From the NCBI RefSeq assembly GCF_008312935.1, contig NZ_VSZO01000012.1:124001-188000 (forward strand): 64,000 nucleotides of DNA, in the 5' to 3' direction. The notes below the pieces were generated by a model, which was not told where the DNA came from, made no database searches, and saw only the letters and a list, made by a program, of their open reading frames with translations. Below, piece by piece: positions 8,382-18,500 of the stretch. Source of the DNA: Roseiconus lacunae. Its GTDB lineage: Bacteria; Planctomycetota; Planctomycetia; Pirellulales; Pirellulaceae. Both the position numbers and the translations under genes were made by a program. Positions within the stretch are counted from its first letter, which is position 1. Each line of letters starts with the position of its first letter.

Positions 8382-8456
8382 ACGCGATCGGCGTCAATGA
8401 AAGAGGTGAACGAAAACTTGGCCTGACGATGACTGCGTTTAACGGTGGCTCGATCT

Positions 8457-8720
8457 TTAGAAGCCACCGCTGGCGAATAGGGTCCCGGCGAACTCCATCA
8501 TCCGAGTGAACATCCAAGGCAAACATGCGATCAACACCAAACTTGAGACGATCAACTTGGGGACGAACGAGATCGACTGATCCTGGACTTGGAAAAGCGT
8601 TTGAATCAATCCGCTGACAAGTCCCGTCACCGCGCCGGCCAACAACACGGGTGCGGCCAGTAGCGCGGCTAGGAATAACGCTTGCCGACAGAGATCCACC
8701 GCTTGACTTGCATCCATCAT
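8457..8720 (-). CDS. fliQ: Flagellar export gate protein FliQ
   Basis: An 87-aa protein with two hydrophobic hairpin helices and the FliQ core AVDLCRQALFLAALLAAPVLLAG, then GLVSGLIQTLFQVQDQSISFVPKL. The longer frame that begins at 8783 would overlap the end of fliP. The ATG at 8720 is preferred because AGGAAG lies 9 nt upstream and the length matches the family (about 87-89 aa). A second ATG follows directly at 8717. It sits 13 bp after fliP. Confidence 0.94.
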   Translation of the reverse strand: MMDASQAVDLCRQALFLAALLAAPVLLAGAVTGLVSGLIQTLFQVQDQSISFVPKLIVSSLVLIACLPWMFTRMMEFAGTLFASGGF

Positions 8721-8733
8721 TCGCACGAACTTC

Positions 8734-9684
8734 CTAAGCAAAACTGGCGAGCAACATTCCGGCAACTTGGTGCCAGCCGTCAACCAAGACGAACAGCAAC
8801 AACTTGAGCGGCAGTGAAATCATCGCCGGTGGCAACATGAACATTCCCATCGACATCGTCACGCTGGCGACCACTAAATCGATGACTAAAAACGGGAGGT
8901 AGATTGAAAAACCCATCAGAAATGCGACCTTTAATTCGCTAATCACAAATGCGGGCAACATCACACGCATCGGGACATCGGCGAATGAACTCGGGCGTGG
9001 TCCTTCGGGAAACGCATGGCGGTAGAATAGAAACACGTCCTCAACGTTTTTTGCCGTCGTGATCTGCTTCGCCATGAACTCACGCATCGGCAACGTGCCG
9101 GTGTCATACGCCTGCATTAACGTCATCCCAGATTCGGGATCGCTATAGGGTTTGATCGCTTCGTCATACACCCTCGTCCAAACCGGCGTCATCACCAACA
9201 TCGTCATGAACAAGGCGATACTGGTCAGCACTTGAGTCGGAGGCAGGGCCTGTAACCCGATCGCTTGGCGAAGCAGCGAAAGCACCACGATGATGCGGAC
9301 ATAACAAGTCGTCATCAGCAAGATCGCCGGCGCCAGACTGACCACCGATAACAACAACATCGTTTGCAAGCTACCGCGAGCGTTTTCGGGGCTCACCCAA
9401 GAATCGGGCCCCCCGGCGATCGTCTCCAACGCTTCTTCGGAAAGCGACATCGGTCGCCGCGTTACGATGGTGGGGACTGTCCCCGACGATTCCCCTGCAA
9501 GCGTTTCTGTCGCCGAAGATTCTTGACTCGATCGAGCCGTTTTCTGGTTTAATAATCGCTGCGGATCGGCCGGCCGCTCGGCTTCCGAGGGAACCGTATC
9601 TGACGCGTGGCAAGTCAATCTGCTATGCAAGCAACCAAAGAGAACCGCAACGATGATCCAACAGCGGATGGTTGTGGGAATCAT
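8734..9684 (-). CDS. fliP: Flagellar export gate protein FliP
   Basis: A 316-aa protein with a cleavable signal peptide (hydrophobic residues 7-20), a roughly 85-residue hydrophilic linker, and the FliP core. Core motifs include TCYVRIIVVLSLLRQAIGLQALPPTQVL, MTPVWTRVYDEAIKPY, and the C-terminal PFLVIDLVVASVTMSMGMFMLPP. Family length is usually 245-250 aa, so the linker between signal peptide and first core helix is longer than normal. First gene of the fliP-fliQ-fliR-flhB run on the minus strand. No fliO was recognised in front of it. Confidence 0.95.
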   Translation of the reverse strand: MIPTTIRCWIIVAVLFGCLHSRLTCHASDTVPSEAERPADPQRLLNQKTARSSQESSATETLAGESSGTVPTIVTRRPMSLSEEALETIAGGPDSWVSPENARGSLQTMLLLSVVSLAPAILLMTTCYVRIIVVLSLLRQAIGLQALPPTQVLTSIALFMTMLVMTPVWTRVYDEAIKPYSDPESGMTLMQAYDTGTLPMREFMAKQITTAKNVEDVFLFYRHAFPEGPRPSSFADVPMRVMLPAFVISELKVAFLMGFSIYLPFLVIDLVVASVTMSMGMFMLPPAMISLPLKLLLFVLVDGWHQVAGMLLASFA

Positions 9685-10005
9685 TTCGGCTGCAAGACTT
9701 CATACGATCGACGAGCTCTCAAGACGCCCCCGTCGGCCGCCTTGTCGATGGACTTTAGGAAAAACTTCCAATTCGCAGGAAGAGGAATTCCACGACGTCG
9801 ATCGGTTCATCTTGCTAGCAATGCTTTTCGTTGAGCAAAAGACAACGATTGAGCGATCAGGGCGATCTCTTGGCAACGAGCCGGCCCCAGCACAGGTCAT
9901 CCACGCAGGTCATCCGCACACGGACGTGATCCCAGGCACCGGGCAACATTCCAAACGCCGTGCATGGCGGCCCGAAACCAATGTTAGCGAATGACGAATC
10001 GAGAC
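9685..10005. other. Intergenic region upstream of fliP, 321 bp
   Basis: This is where fliO often lies in other bacteria. All three minus-strand frames were read. The frames are short (the longest is 66 codons, ending at 9700) and broken by stops, and none shows the membrane helix or C-terminal motif of FliO. It may hold the fliP promoter; no clear boxes were seen. Confidence 0.5.
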
Positions 10006-12240
10006 TCATGCATTCACCAGTCCCGCGAACCATTCGTCGTAGCTGCCAAACGTGCTTCCTGGCAAAACGACCACCGAACGATCGGGAAAAACCAATTCAC
10101 AATCACTGCGAATATAGCCGGCGAGTTTGTTGATCCGAACTTCAGCTCGTGGGCAACAACTTAGAATTTGAATCTCAAGATTCGCGGGCGACGGATCGAT
10201 CGCATAGCAAACGAGCAGATCACCGAGCCGGATCACGGCAGCGGTCTTCGGTGCCGACTGATCGTCAGCTTGTGAAGTCCACTTGGCTTGATGAAAGAGT
10301 GGAACCGGAATTGGCTGACCGGAAGACTCCCAAAGCCAAGCCCCCGATTCGACCACTTCCGGTGGAAGTTGACGGCCGATCAGCGACTCGGACCGAAGTT
10401 TGCGACATTGCCCCACGACCACTTCGGGATCAGAACGCAGAAAGTAGGCCGTGACACGCAGCACACTTTCACGTGATTGCCGGGGCATTTCGAAAATCTG
10501 ACCGACGGTCAAACGTGTGGCCGCCTCCTTGGCACTGTCAACATCGGCGATCATGCCGCCTAAACGAGCCGCGAGCGATGCCAGGTCGCTCAGGAACTCT
10601 GCGGCTAATGCACTCTTCGGAGCGATCTCGGGCGGGTGATAAAGATACGGCGGTTGCTCGATCAATTGTTCGAGATAGCGAACCTGAGTATCGGTGTGCA
10701 CCCCCTGCCAAACCTGTGTTGAACGCAATGTCGCTTCCAATGCATCGGGCTCGTCGCCGAGGTGTTCGAGTGCAAACGAGGCGAGCGCCCAAACGGCCCG
10801 CTGTCGCTGCTCCTTTTCGTCCGCATCGACCTGACCGGCCCGGAACTGGATTTCTAGTCGCTCGCCGGTCGCGACCTGCCATTGCTCGATCTTTTCGGCG
10901 TTGTTGCGACTGAGTTTCGCCCCGGTCAACACATGTGTCAGCAGAAACTCTTCTAATTTTTCGGCCACGATTGTTCGATCGGCGGGCGAAAGTGACTGTG
11001 CGGGCCGATACTGTGCCGGTCGGGAGCTGGCGCCATTGGCCAACTGTCGCATCAGTGCAACTCGGCCATACTCGTCTTTAAAATTCAGCACTGCCAGTTG
11101 CCGCATCGCTTCCAACTTCGCCGCATCGGAAAGATGAAGTTGACTCGCCAAGTGAACCAGTTCGACGCCATAAACCCAATGGACATCTCGATAGCGAACC
11201 ATCGGGGAATAGATCGAAGCGACTTCGATGGCGACGATTTCAACTAACTGTCGAATCAACCCGACCGCTTGTTGATCGAGCACATGCTGACCAAGTTTGG
11301 ATGCACCATAGGTCGTCGCCTTGCTGGCCGCCCACCATGCGGCCATTGTGATCGGATTGGTACTGATCACGATCCGTCCGGCCAACCACATCGTTGATGC
11401 GACATCCAGATATGGCTTGGCAGACTTATACAGGCCGAACGTTTTGACCGCCTGTGTGACTAATTTATAGATGGACTGAAAGTCGTAAGTCGCCAGCGAC
11501 ACCGGCAGACTTTCGATCGCGACAAGTAAGCGAAGTGACGCGCGACCGGTCGCCCTGGAAATTGCCTCGACATTGGTACGCAACAGCGGTGCGGGGTCAT
11601 CGGGTCGATAAATCGCCGCAACATCAGAAACTAGCTGGAATAGGTCGTCGCGAATCTGCTCGGTTTTAAAAGCGTATCCCGCATCCGTTTTTTCGCGGTA
11701 GGTGTCGTTCTTAATATTCTCGAACAATTCACGTGTTTTGGCATCGATTAGCTTCATCAATGCTTGATCGTGTGAGGCGAGTGGGTCGACCGCAATCGTA
11801 AAGGCTTCTTTCGGAAGTCGATCGCGATCGTCGACTCGAGAATCCGTGCGGTTGCGGGCGCCGTTGTGATCGGAATCCGATCGAAACGCGATCGCATCAG
11901 GAAACTGCATCCACTGCTGCAGTGCGAGCGAACGATCGGCCAGTCGTTTTGATTCCGAGCGAAGCTGATCGGTCTGTTCTTCGAGCCACTGCCGTAATTC
12001 GTCGTCCTTTAGCAGTGCCAAAGCCTCCGAGTCGTCGTCCGCCCCGCCCTGCCCCGATCGACTTTTTCTGGTCGTTTGTGACAAGCGAACCGCGTCGGCC
12101 AGCGACGACGCCAAAATCACAAACCCGAGGGCGCCTTGACCGGTCTCGGGGATATCCCAATGGGCGAACGCACTGGTCAGCAACACCGCGGCGGCAACGA
12201 CGGCAGTGATCAGAGAAAACACCGGTAAACGTCGAAACAT
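10006..12240 (-). CDS. Large membrane-associated protein of unknown function
   Basis: 744 aa from the ATG at 12240; an in-frame TTG 12 nt upstream is less likely. Two hydrophobic segments near the N-terminus (about residues 9-24 and 37-50) probably anchor it in the membrane. A charged, Gln/Glu-rich, possibly coiled-coil stretch follows (about 80-115), then a long helix-rich soluble part. A moderately hydrophobic segment lies near residue 300 (NPITMAAWWAASKATTYGASKLG), reminiscent of the membrane-associating part of small GTPase-like families, but no Walker motif is present. The C-terminal 120 residues look like a beta-rich domain. I do not recognise the family. It is on the same strand as fliP, 321 bp upstream. 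Confidence 0.8.
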   Translation of the reverse strand: MFRRLPVFSLITAVVAAAVLLTSAFAHWDIPETGQGALGFVILASSLADAVRLSQTTRKSRSGQGGADDDSEALALLKDDELRQWLEEQTDQLRSESKRLADRSLALQQWMQFPDAIAFRSDSDHNGARNRTDSRVDDRDRLPKEAFTIAVDPLASHDQALMKLIDAKTRELFENIKNDTYREKTDAGYAFKTEQIRDDLFQLVSDVAAIYRPDDPAPLLRTNVEAISRATGRASLRLLVAIESLPVSLATYDFQSIYKLVTQAVKTFGLYKSAKPYLDVASTMWLAGRIVISTNPITMAAWWAASKATTYGASKLGQHVLDQQAVGLIRQLVEIVAIEVASIYSPMVRYRDVHWVYGVELVHLASQLHLSDAAKLEAMRQLAVLNFKDEYGRVALMRQLANGASSRPAQYRPAQSLSPADRTIVAEKLEEFLLTHVLTGAKLSRNNAEKIEQWQVATGERLEIQFRAGQVDADEKEQRQRAVWALASFALEHLGDEPDALEATLRSTQVWQGVHTDTQVRYLEQLIEQPPYLYHPPEIAPKSALAAEFLSDLASLAARLGGMIADVDSAKEAATRLTVGQIFEMPRQSRESVLRVTAYFLRSDPEVVVGQCRKLRSESLIGRQLPPEVVESGAWLWESSGQPIPVPLFHQAKWTSQADDQSAPKTAAVIRLGDLLVCYAIDPSPANLEIQILSCCPRAEVRINKLAGYIRSDCELVFPDRSVVVLPGSTFGSYDEWFAGLVNA

Positions 12241-12690
12241 GTCGTGACGCAATTCGGCCGAACCTATGGAAAAAGACAGTAAAAATCACGATCGACAGTT
12301 CCCAACATTGGAACCAACCGCATCAAAATCGCCAAACGTCGGCCAAAAAGAATTCCCGACCGCTGGGGACCAGCAGCGATACCTTACAGGGCGCTTTTGG
12401 GAACGCCAGCCGCCACAAACTGAAAGGAGCCCGCCGATTGACTCGATCGTTCATAGATTTGTTTACACTAGTTTTGACCTCGGGACTTGGCGGACCCGTG
12501 AGAATGTTAGCGTGTGCTGATAACCAGGATTTTAAAACCGATTTCCGTGGCGACCGGCAAACGAAACATTCAACCGTGCTCTTTCAACACGACGATGTGT
12601 TTACAGAGCAACCATGCAACACCGCGTCACGCGCGACACTGTTATGCTAGACAGCGATGAGTTCGCTGTCTGGTCCTACGAGTCGCCCAG
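12241..12690. other. Divergent intergenic region, 450 bp
   Basis: This region separates the minus-strand unknown gene from the plus-strand ATP-grasp cluster. An extended -10-like sequence TGTTATGCT lies at about 12640-12648 on the plus strand, without a good -35, and would give a transcript start shortly before the ATP-grasp gene. Nothing else was recognised. Confidence 0.35.
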
Positions 12691-14301
12691 ATGCAGGATG
12701 CGTGTGTCATTGTCCGCGAGTTATTGCAGTCTCACCGAGCCGTTATGCAAGAACAAGTCTCTGGAAAATCGTTTCAACGCCAATCCCAATCTTCAATACC
12801 ATCGCTGCCGGACTATAAGACCGATGGTTTCTACGACGAACTTGTCGACGAACGGAATTTATCTCGGCCGTACACCGAAGAACTAGTCTCGTTGTTCAAT
12901 CGCCTGACACCGGCGGAATTGTTCCGTAAGCAACAGGCCATTGAAAAGTCGCTGTACCAGATGGGGATCACGTTCACCGTGTACAGCGATGCGGCGGGTA
13001 CGGAAAAAATCTTTCCGTTTGACGTCATCCCGCGCATCGTATCCGCCGTGCTTTGGAAACACATCGACGCGGGATTGAAGCAACGGATTCGCGCCCTCAA
13101 TCGATTCCTTTGCGACATCTACAACGAACAAGCGATTGTCAACGACGGCGTGATCCCGCGCGTGCTGATCGAAAGCTCGCCGGCCTACTTAAAAGAATGC
13201 AAGGGATTGGCACCTTTTAACGACGTCTGGTGTCACATCACGGGAACGGACCTGATTCGCGACAACGAGGGGACCGTTTACGTCCTCGAAGACAACCTGC
13301 GATGTCCGTCGGGGGTTTCCTATGTGCTTCAGAACCGGCACGTGATGAAACGGAACTTCCCGCAGGTCTTCGGATCATCGCGGGTGCGACCGGTGTCTGA
13401 CTACAGTTGGCGTCTCTTCGAATTGCTTCGCGGGATCGCCCCGCCACATGTCGATGATCCCACGGTCGTGGTGCTAACACCCGGGATCTACAACAGCGCT
13501 TATTACGAACACTCGTTCTTAGCCCAGAACATGGGCGTCAAACTGGTCGAAGGACGCGACTTGGTCGTCGAGAACGACTTTCTTTACATGCGGACGACCG
13601 GGGGACTGAAACGGGTCGACGTGATCTATCGGCGAATCGATGACGCCTTCTTGGACCCTCAAACGTTTCGCAAGGACAGCGTTCTGGGCGTCGCCGGACT
13701 GATGGACGTTTACCGTGCCGGGAACGTCAGTCTCGCCAACGCTCCGGGAACCGGGATCGCGGACGACAAAGTGATCTACGCCTTTGTTCCCGACATGATC
13801 CGATACTACTTGGACGAAGAACCGATCCTACCCAACGTCCCGACCTATGTCTGCCAGAAAGATGATGACCGCAAGTATGTGCTCGACAACATGGACAAGT
13901 TGGTTATCAAGGCAGCGGGAGAATCCGGCGGTTACGGTGTCTTGATCGGTCCGCACGCGACGGCCGAACAGCGTGCCGAGTATGCGGCGAAAATCAAAGA
14001 AGATCCGCGCAACTGGATTGCCCAGCCGACGCTTCAACTTTCACGTGTGCCAACACTGATCGACGAAAAACTCGAAGGCCGGCACGTCGACTTACGACCC
14101 TATATTCTCTGTCGGCGCCAAGATGATGTTTGGGTGCTTCCCGGTGGACTCACCCGTGTCGCACTCCGCAAAGGCTCGCTGGTGGTCAATTCGTCCCAAG
14201 GGGGCGGCAGCAAGGACACCTGGGTCGTCGCCGAAGAAGGACAACCGGTCGCGTCACCCAAGAACGGGATCAAACCAGTTCCCAACCCAGATTCAATCTA
14301 G
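12691..14301 (+). CDS. Circularly permuted ATP-grasp protein (DUF404/DUF407 type)
   Basis: 536 aa from the ATG at 12691; an ATG at 12745 (518 aa) is equally possible because neither has a clear ribosome binding site. The N-terminal FYDELVDERNLSRPYTEEL, the segment GITFTVYSDAAGTEKIFPFDVIPR, and later DNLRCPSGVSYVLQNR, KAAGESGGYGVLIGP and DLRPYILCRR are hallmarks of the circularly permuted ATP-grasp family (COG2308, CP_ATPgrasp). ATP-grasp enzymes form amide bonds between a carboxylate and an amine, and a peptide-ligase role is widely proposed for this group without a known substrate. The next genes encode an alpha-E protein and a transglutaminase-DUF2126 protein, the standard partners, so the three probably make one peptide-modifying pathway. 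Confidence 0.92.
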   Translation: MQDACVIVRELLQSHRAVMQEQVSGKSFQRQSQSSIPSLPDYKTDGFYDELVDERNLSRPYTEELVSLFNRLTPAELFRKQQAIEKSLYQMGITFTVYSDAAGTEKIFPFDVIPRIVSAVLWKHIDAGLKQRIRALNRFLCDIYNEQAIVNDGVIPRVLIESSPAYLKECKGLAPFNDVWCHITGTDLIRDNEGTVYVLEDNLRCPSGVSYVLQNRHVMKRNFPQVFGSSRVRPVSDYSWRLFELLRGIAPPHVDDPTVVVLTPGIYNSAYYEHSFLAQNMGVKLVEGRDLVVENDFLYMRTTGGLKRVDVIYRRIDDAFLDPQTFRKDSVLGVAGLMDVYRAGNVSLANAPGTGIADDKVIYAFVPDMIRYYLDEEPILPNVPTYVCQKDDDRKYVLDNMDKLVIKAAGESGGYGVLIGPHATAEQRAEYAAKIKEDPRNWIAQPTLQLSRVPTLIDEKLEGRHVDLRPYILCRRQDDVWVLPGGLTRVALRKGSLVVNSSQGGGSKDTWVVAEEGQPVASPKNGIKPVPNPDSI

Positions 14302-14340
14302 TGCCATGTTTCCTCAACCTTTGATTTTAGGATTAGCCGC

Positions 14341-14397
14341 ATGGCGTTAGCCACGGTTCCGGTGCAATCACCGGGCTAACACCCGCCGGCCGGCGGT
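14341..14397. repeat. Palindromic dispersed repeat, copy 2 (REP-like)
   Basis: GGCGTTAGCC (14343-14352) pairs with GGGCTAACACC (14373-14383) as a hairpin. The first 18 bases are identical to those at 906-923. It is followed directly by the palindrome CGCCGGCCGGCG. It lies between the ATP-grasp and alpha-E genes, so it would be inside their transcript if they are an operon. Confidence 0.7.
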
Positions 14398-14557
14398 CGA
14401 CTGATTGAGTGACGCCGCAATTGGAGTGATCATAAATCACTCGCACGCCTGTCCTTCGAACGAACTGTTCCATCGACGGACAACTACGCTGCAAACGCAT
14501 CGCCAAACGCACGATAGCTTCCACTTTTCGATCCACACCCGGTTTACGACTGACTTC

Positions 14558-15511
14558 ATGCTTTCCCGAGTCGCCGAATCAATTTATTGGATGAGCCGCC
14601 AGGTGGAGCGGGCCGAAAACTTGGCCCGCTTCATCGAAGTGACGCTGAACATGACGCTCGAACAGGCGGATTACATCGTTGACCCGTGGGAACCGCTGGT
14701 GCAAGTCACCGGTGACAACGAATGGTTCACCGCCAAGTATGGAAAACCGGATCGCCAAAAGGTCGTTCAGTTCCTCGCGTTTGACGAAGAGTATCCCAAT
14801 TCGATGTTGAGTTGCTTGCGGGCGGCTCGTGAAAACTCACGCGGGGTTCGTGAAGTCATCTCTACCGAAGCGTTTCGTGAACTAAACAGTTTTTACCACT
14901 TCGTCTGCGACAGCAGCACGCCTCAACTTGCCAGTGATCCGACCGAACTGTTTTTCGAACATGTCCGCAATCAAACGTTGATGTGGAGCGGCGTGATAGA
15001 AAACACCATGACTCATGACTTGGGTTGGCAGTTTATCAACCTGGGGCGAATGCTCGAGCGAGCCGATAAGACCTCGCGGATTCTTGACGCCAAGTATTTC
15101 AACCTCCTGCCCAGCGTTGATGACGTCGGCACGGCCGTCGATGACTTGCAATGGTCGACGCTGCTACGGGCGATCAGCGGATTCGAAGCCTATCGCCGGG
15201 AACATCACTTGGTCGACGTCGAAAAGATCGTCGCCTTTTTCTTGTTCCATCGGTCCTTCCCACGCAGTGTCTACTACTGCGTTTCGGCTGCCGACTGGTC
15301 GCTTCGGGAAATCGAAAAAGTCTCCGGAGCGGAGCATTCCGGCGAAGCGAAACAACAGATCTCCGCCTTACGTCATCGACTGCGAAACACCAATGTCAAG
15401 GAAGTCATTGCCGGCGGCATGCACGATTTTATCGATCGCCTGCAATCGGAACTCAATGGCATCGGTGAATCGCTCGGCCGCGACTACTTTCACAACCCTG
15501 GAACCTCATGA
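14558..15511 (+). CDS. Alpha-E domain protein (DUF403)
   Basis: 317 aa starting at MLSRVAESIYWMSRQVERAE, the nearly invariant N-terminus of the alpha-E family (COG2307, PF04168). The frame is open further upstream to 14405, but that extension overlaps a dispersed repeat region and lacks family similarity. The protein is all-helical, with LGWQFINLGRMLERADKTSRILD in the middle and RHRLRNTNVKEVIAGGMHDFID near the end. Its biochemical role is unknown; it always travels with the circularly permuted ATP-grasp and transglutaminase genes. The stop overlaps the next start by 4 bp (ATGA), showing translational coupling. Confidence 0.93.
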   Translation: MLSRVAESIYWMSRQVERAENLARFIEVTLNMTLEQADYIVDPWEPLVQVTGDNEWFTAKYGKPDRQKVVQFLAFDEEYPNSMLSCLRAARENSRGVREVISTEAFRELNSFYHFVCDSSTPQLASDPTELFFEHVRNQTLMWSGVIENTMTHDLGWQFINLGRMLERADKTSRILDAKYFNLLPSVDDVGTAVDDLQWSTLLRAISGFEAYRREHHLVDVEKIVAFFLFHRSFPRSVYYCVSAADWSLREIEKVSGAEHSGEAKQQISALRHRLRNTNVKEVIAGGMHDFIDRLQSELNGIGESLGRDYFHNPGTS

Positions 15512-18500
15512 CGATCCGAGTCGCTCTTCATCACAAGACGAAGTACAGCTACGACAAGCCCATCGGATTAGGACCTCAACTGGTACGGCTTCGACCGGCC
15601 TATCACAGCCGAACGAAAATCGTTTCCTATAATCTTAAGGTCCAACCCGAAGACCACTTTATCAATTGGCAACAAGATCCGTTTGCCAATCCCGTCGCGC
15701 GTTTGGTGTTTCCCAAAAAGGCGACCGCGTTTTCGATCACCGTCGATCTGCAAGCCGACATGACGGTGATCAACCCGTTCGACTTCTTCATCGAAGAGGG
15801 CGCCGAGTCCTGGCCATTTCAGTACTCGCCTGCCGTCAAAGTACAACTCGCCCCGTACTTGAACGCCGACCCCGTGACGCCGCTGCTGGAACAGTGGCTC
15901 CGGGAGGTCCCCAAAGAAAGCGACCGGGTGATCGACTTTTTGGTTCATGTCAATCAGTACGCTCAGCGTTCGGTGAACTACACGGTCCGCCTCGAACCGG
16001 GCGTGCAAACTCCCGAGGAAACCCTGCACCTGGGCAGCGGATCATGTCGTGATTCGGCGTGGATGCTCGTCCAAGCATTCCGACACATCGGCATGGCCGC
16101 GCGGTTCGTTTCCGGATACCTGATCCAACTCGCCCCTGACGAAAAGCCAATCGAAGGTCCCGAGGGCCCGGTCGCCGATTTTTGTGACCTGCACGCGTGG
16201 ACCGAAGTGTTCCTGCCAGGTGCCGGATGGGTCGGGCTCGATCCCACCAGCGGTTTACTCGCCGGCGAAGGTCACATCCCATTGTCGTGCACACCGCACT
16301 ACCAGGACTCGGCCCCGATCACCGGTGGCCACGAGCCTTGCGAAGTCGAATTTTCGCACGAAATGAACGTGACGCGGATCGTCGAATCGCCCAGAACGAC
16401 CAAACCTTACCAAGACGATCAGTGGCAGGAAATTCTTGATGCCGGTGACGCCATCGATCAAGTCCTCGATGACGAAGATGTTCGTTTGACCGTCGGTGGC
16501 GAACCGACGTTTGTTTCAATCGATGACACCGACGATCCGCAATGGAACACCGATGCCGTTGGAGTCGAAAAACGTGTGCTCAGCAATGTGCTGTTGCTAC
16601 GTTTGCGTGACAAGATGGCGCCCGGAGCGATGCTTCACTACGGGCAAGGCAAATGGTACCCGGGCGAGTCGCTGCCGCGTTGGGCACTGACTTGCATGTG
16701 GCGTCCCGACGGCGAACCGATTTGGCAAAACCCAAAGTACATCGCCGACGAAGGCAAAGACTACAAGTTTACGCACGACGACGCCGATCGCTTTGTCAAA
16801 CACCTTGCCGGCGTCTTGGGCATCGAAGCCCGCGTGACCCTGCCGGTGTACGAAGACGTCTTTCATTACCTTTGGAAAGAACAACGACTTCCGATCGACG
16901 TCGACCCAACTGATCCGAAATTGGAAGACCCCAACGAACGCGCCATGCTGATGCGGACGTTCACCCAAGGGATGGGAAAGCCCGTTGGGTTTGTGATGCC
17001 ACTACGCCGAGCTTGGTGGCAGGCGCATCCGGGCTGGGTCGGCGGTCGGTGGCCGGTTCGTGGTGGCAAGATCTTTGTCATTCCGGGCGATTCGCCGATC
17101 GGCCTACGTTTGCCGCTGGATAGTTTGCCGGTCGGATCTCGTCCCGGCCCGACCAGTTCGCTCCCCTATGATCCGTTCGCACCCCGCAATCCGTTGCCTT
17201 CGGTGCAAATCATCCGTCACGACCCGAAACGAATCGAACAGGTCGAGCAACGACAAAACGAAGAAGAGCGAGCCGAGGACGACGATCAAAAGGGCGAAGT
17301 CATCGCGACTGCATTGTGCGTCGAATGTCGCTACGGCCGGATCCATGTTTTTATGCCGCCGACGCAGCGACTCGAAGATTACCTCGATCTACTTTCGGCG
17401 GTCGAAGAAACCTGTGTTGACCTTGACATCCCGATCATCCTCGAAGGCTACCTTCCGCCGCAGGATCATCGCGTCGAATTATTTAAGATCACACCGGACC
17501 CGGGGGTGATCGAAGTCAACGTCCAACCAACCGGCTCTTGGCGCGAACTCGTTGACCTGACTCAAACGCTGTATGGCGAAGCCCGAGAAAGTCGATTGAC
17601 CGCTCAAAAGTTTGACATCGACGGCACACACACCGGAACCGGTGGCGGTGCCCATGTGGTCTTGGGAGGTCGAGCACCGACGGACAGTCCCTTCATCCGG
17701 CGTCCTGACCTGCTCGCAAGCATGCTGCGGTTTTGGCACAACCACCCTGCCCTGTCGTACCTTTTCAGCGGTAAGTTCATCGGCCCGACCAGCCAGGCGC
17801 CGCGAATGGACGAAGCCCGTCGCGATAGCGTGTACGAAATCGAAATCGCGATGCGTGAAATGGAACGATTTTATGGTGAAGGCCAAACAATCATGCCATG
17901 GACCGTCGATCGGTTGTTCCGTGACTTGCTAGTCGACTTGACCGGAAACACACACCGAGCCGAATTCTGTATCGACAAGCTGTATTCGCCCGATTCCAGT
18001 AGTGGACGATTGGGATTGGTCGAACTTCGGGGCTTTGAAATGCCGCCAAACTCGCAAATGAACCTCGCCCAACAATTGCTCATCCGAGGCATCATCGCTG
18101 CGTTTTGGAAAACCCCCTACCGCGCACCGTTGGCCCGCTGGGGCACGGCGCTTTACGATCGATTCATGTTGCCGCACTTCGTTTGGAATGACCTCGGCAA
18201 TTTGATCTCGAAACTCGCGGACCTCGGTATCAGTCTTAAACACGAATGGTTCCTACCGCACTATGAGTTTCGTTTCCCCTTGGTCGGCGAAGTGATCTTC
18301 GGCGATACCAAGATGGAACTGCGGAACGCGATCGAACCGTGGTATTTGATGGGCGAAGAACCGTCCGGCGGAGGCACCGCGCGTTTTGTCGATTCATCAC
18401 TGGAACGCTTGCAGGTTTGTGTCGACGGATTCGATCCCGCCCGGCACGCAATCCTGTGCAACGGACGGCGGATCCCAATGCATCCATCAGAAGTCGCGGG

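Noticed and set aside
9700-9900. A 66-codon minus-strand frame in the gap before fliP, considered as fliO
   Set aside because: It has no membrane helix and no FliO C-terminal motif. Its start has no ribosome binding site, and neighbouring frames are broken by stops.
14405-14557. N-terminal extension of the alpha-E gene
   Set aside because: The 51 added residues show no similarity to the family and follow directly on a dispersed repeat; MLSRVAES is the family start.
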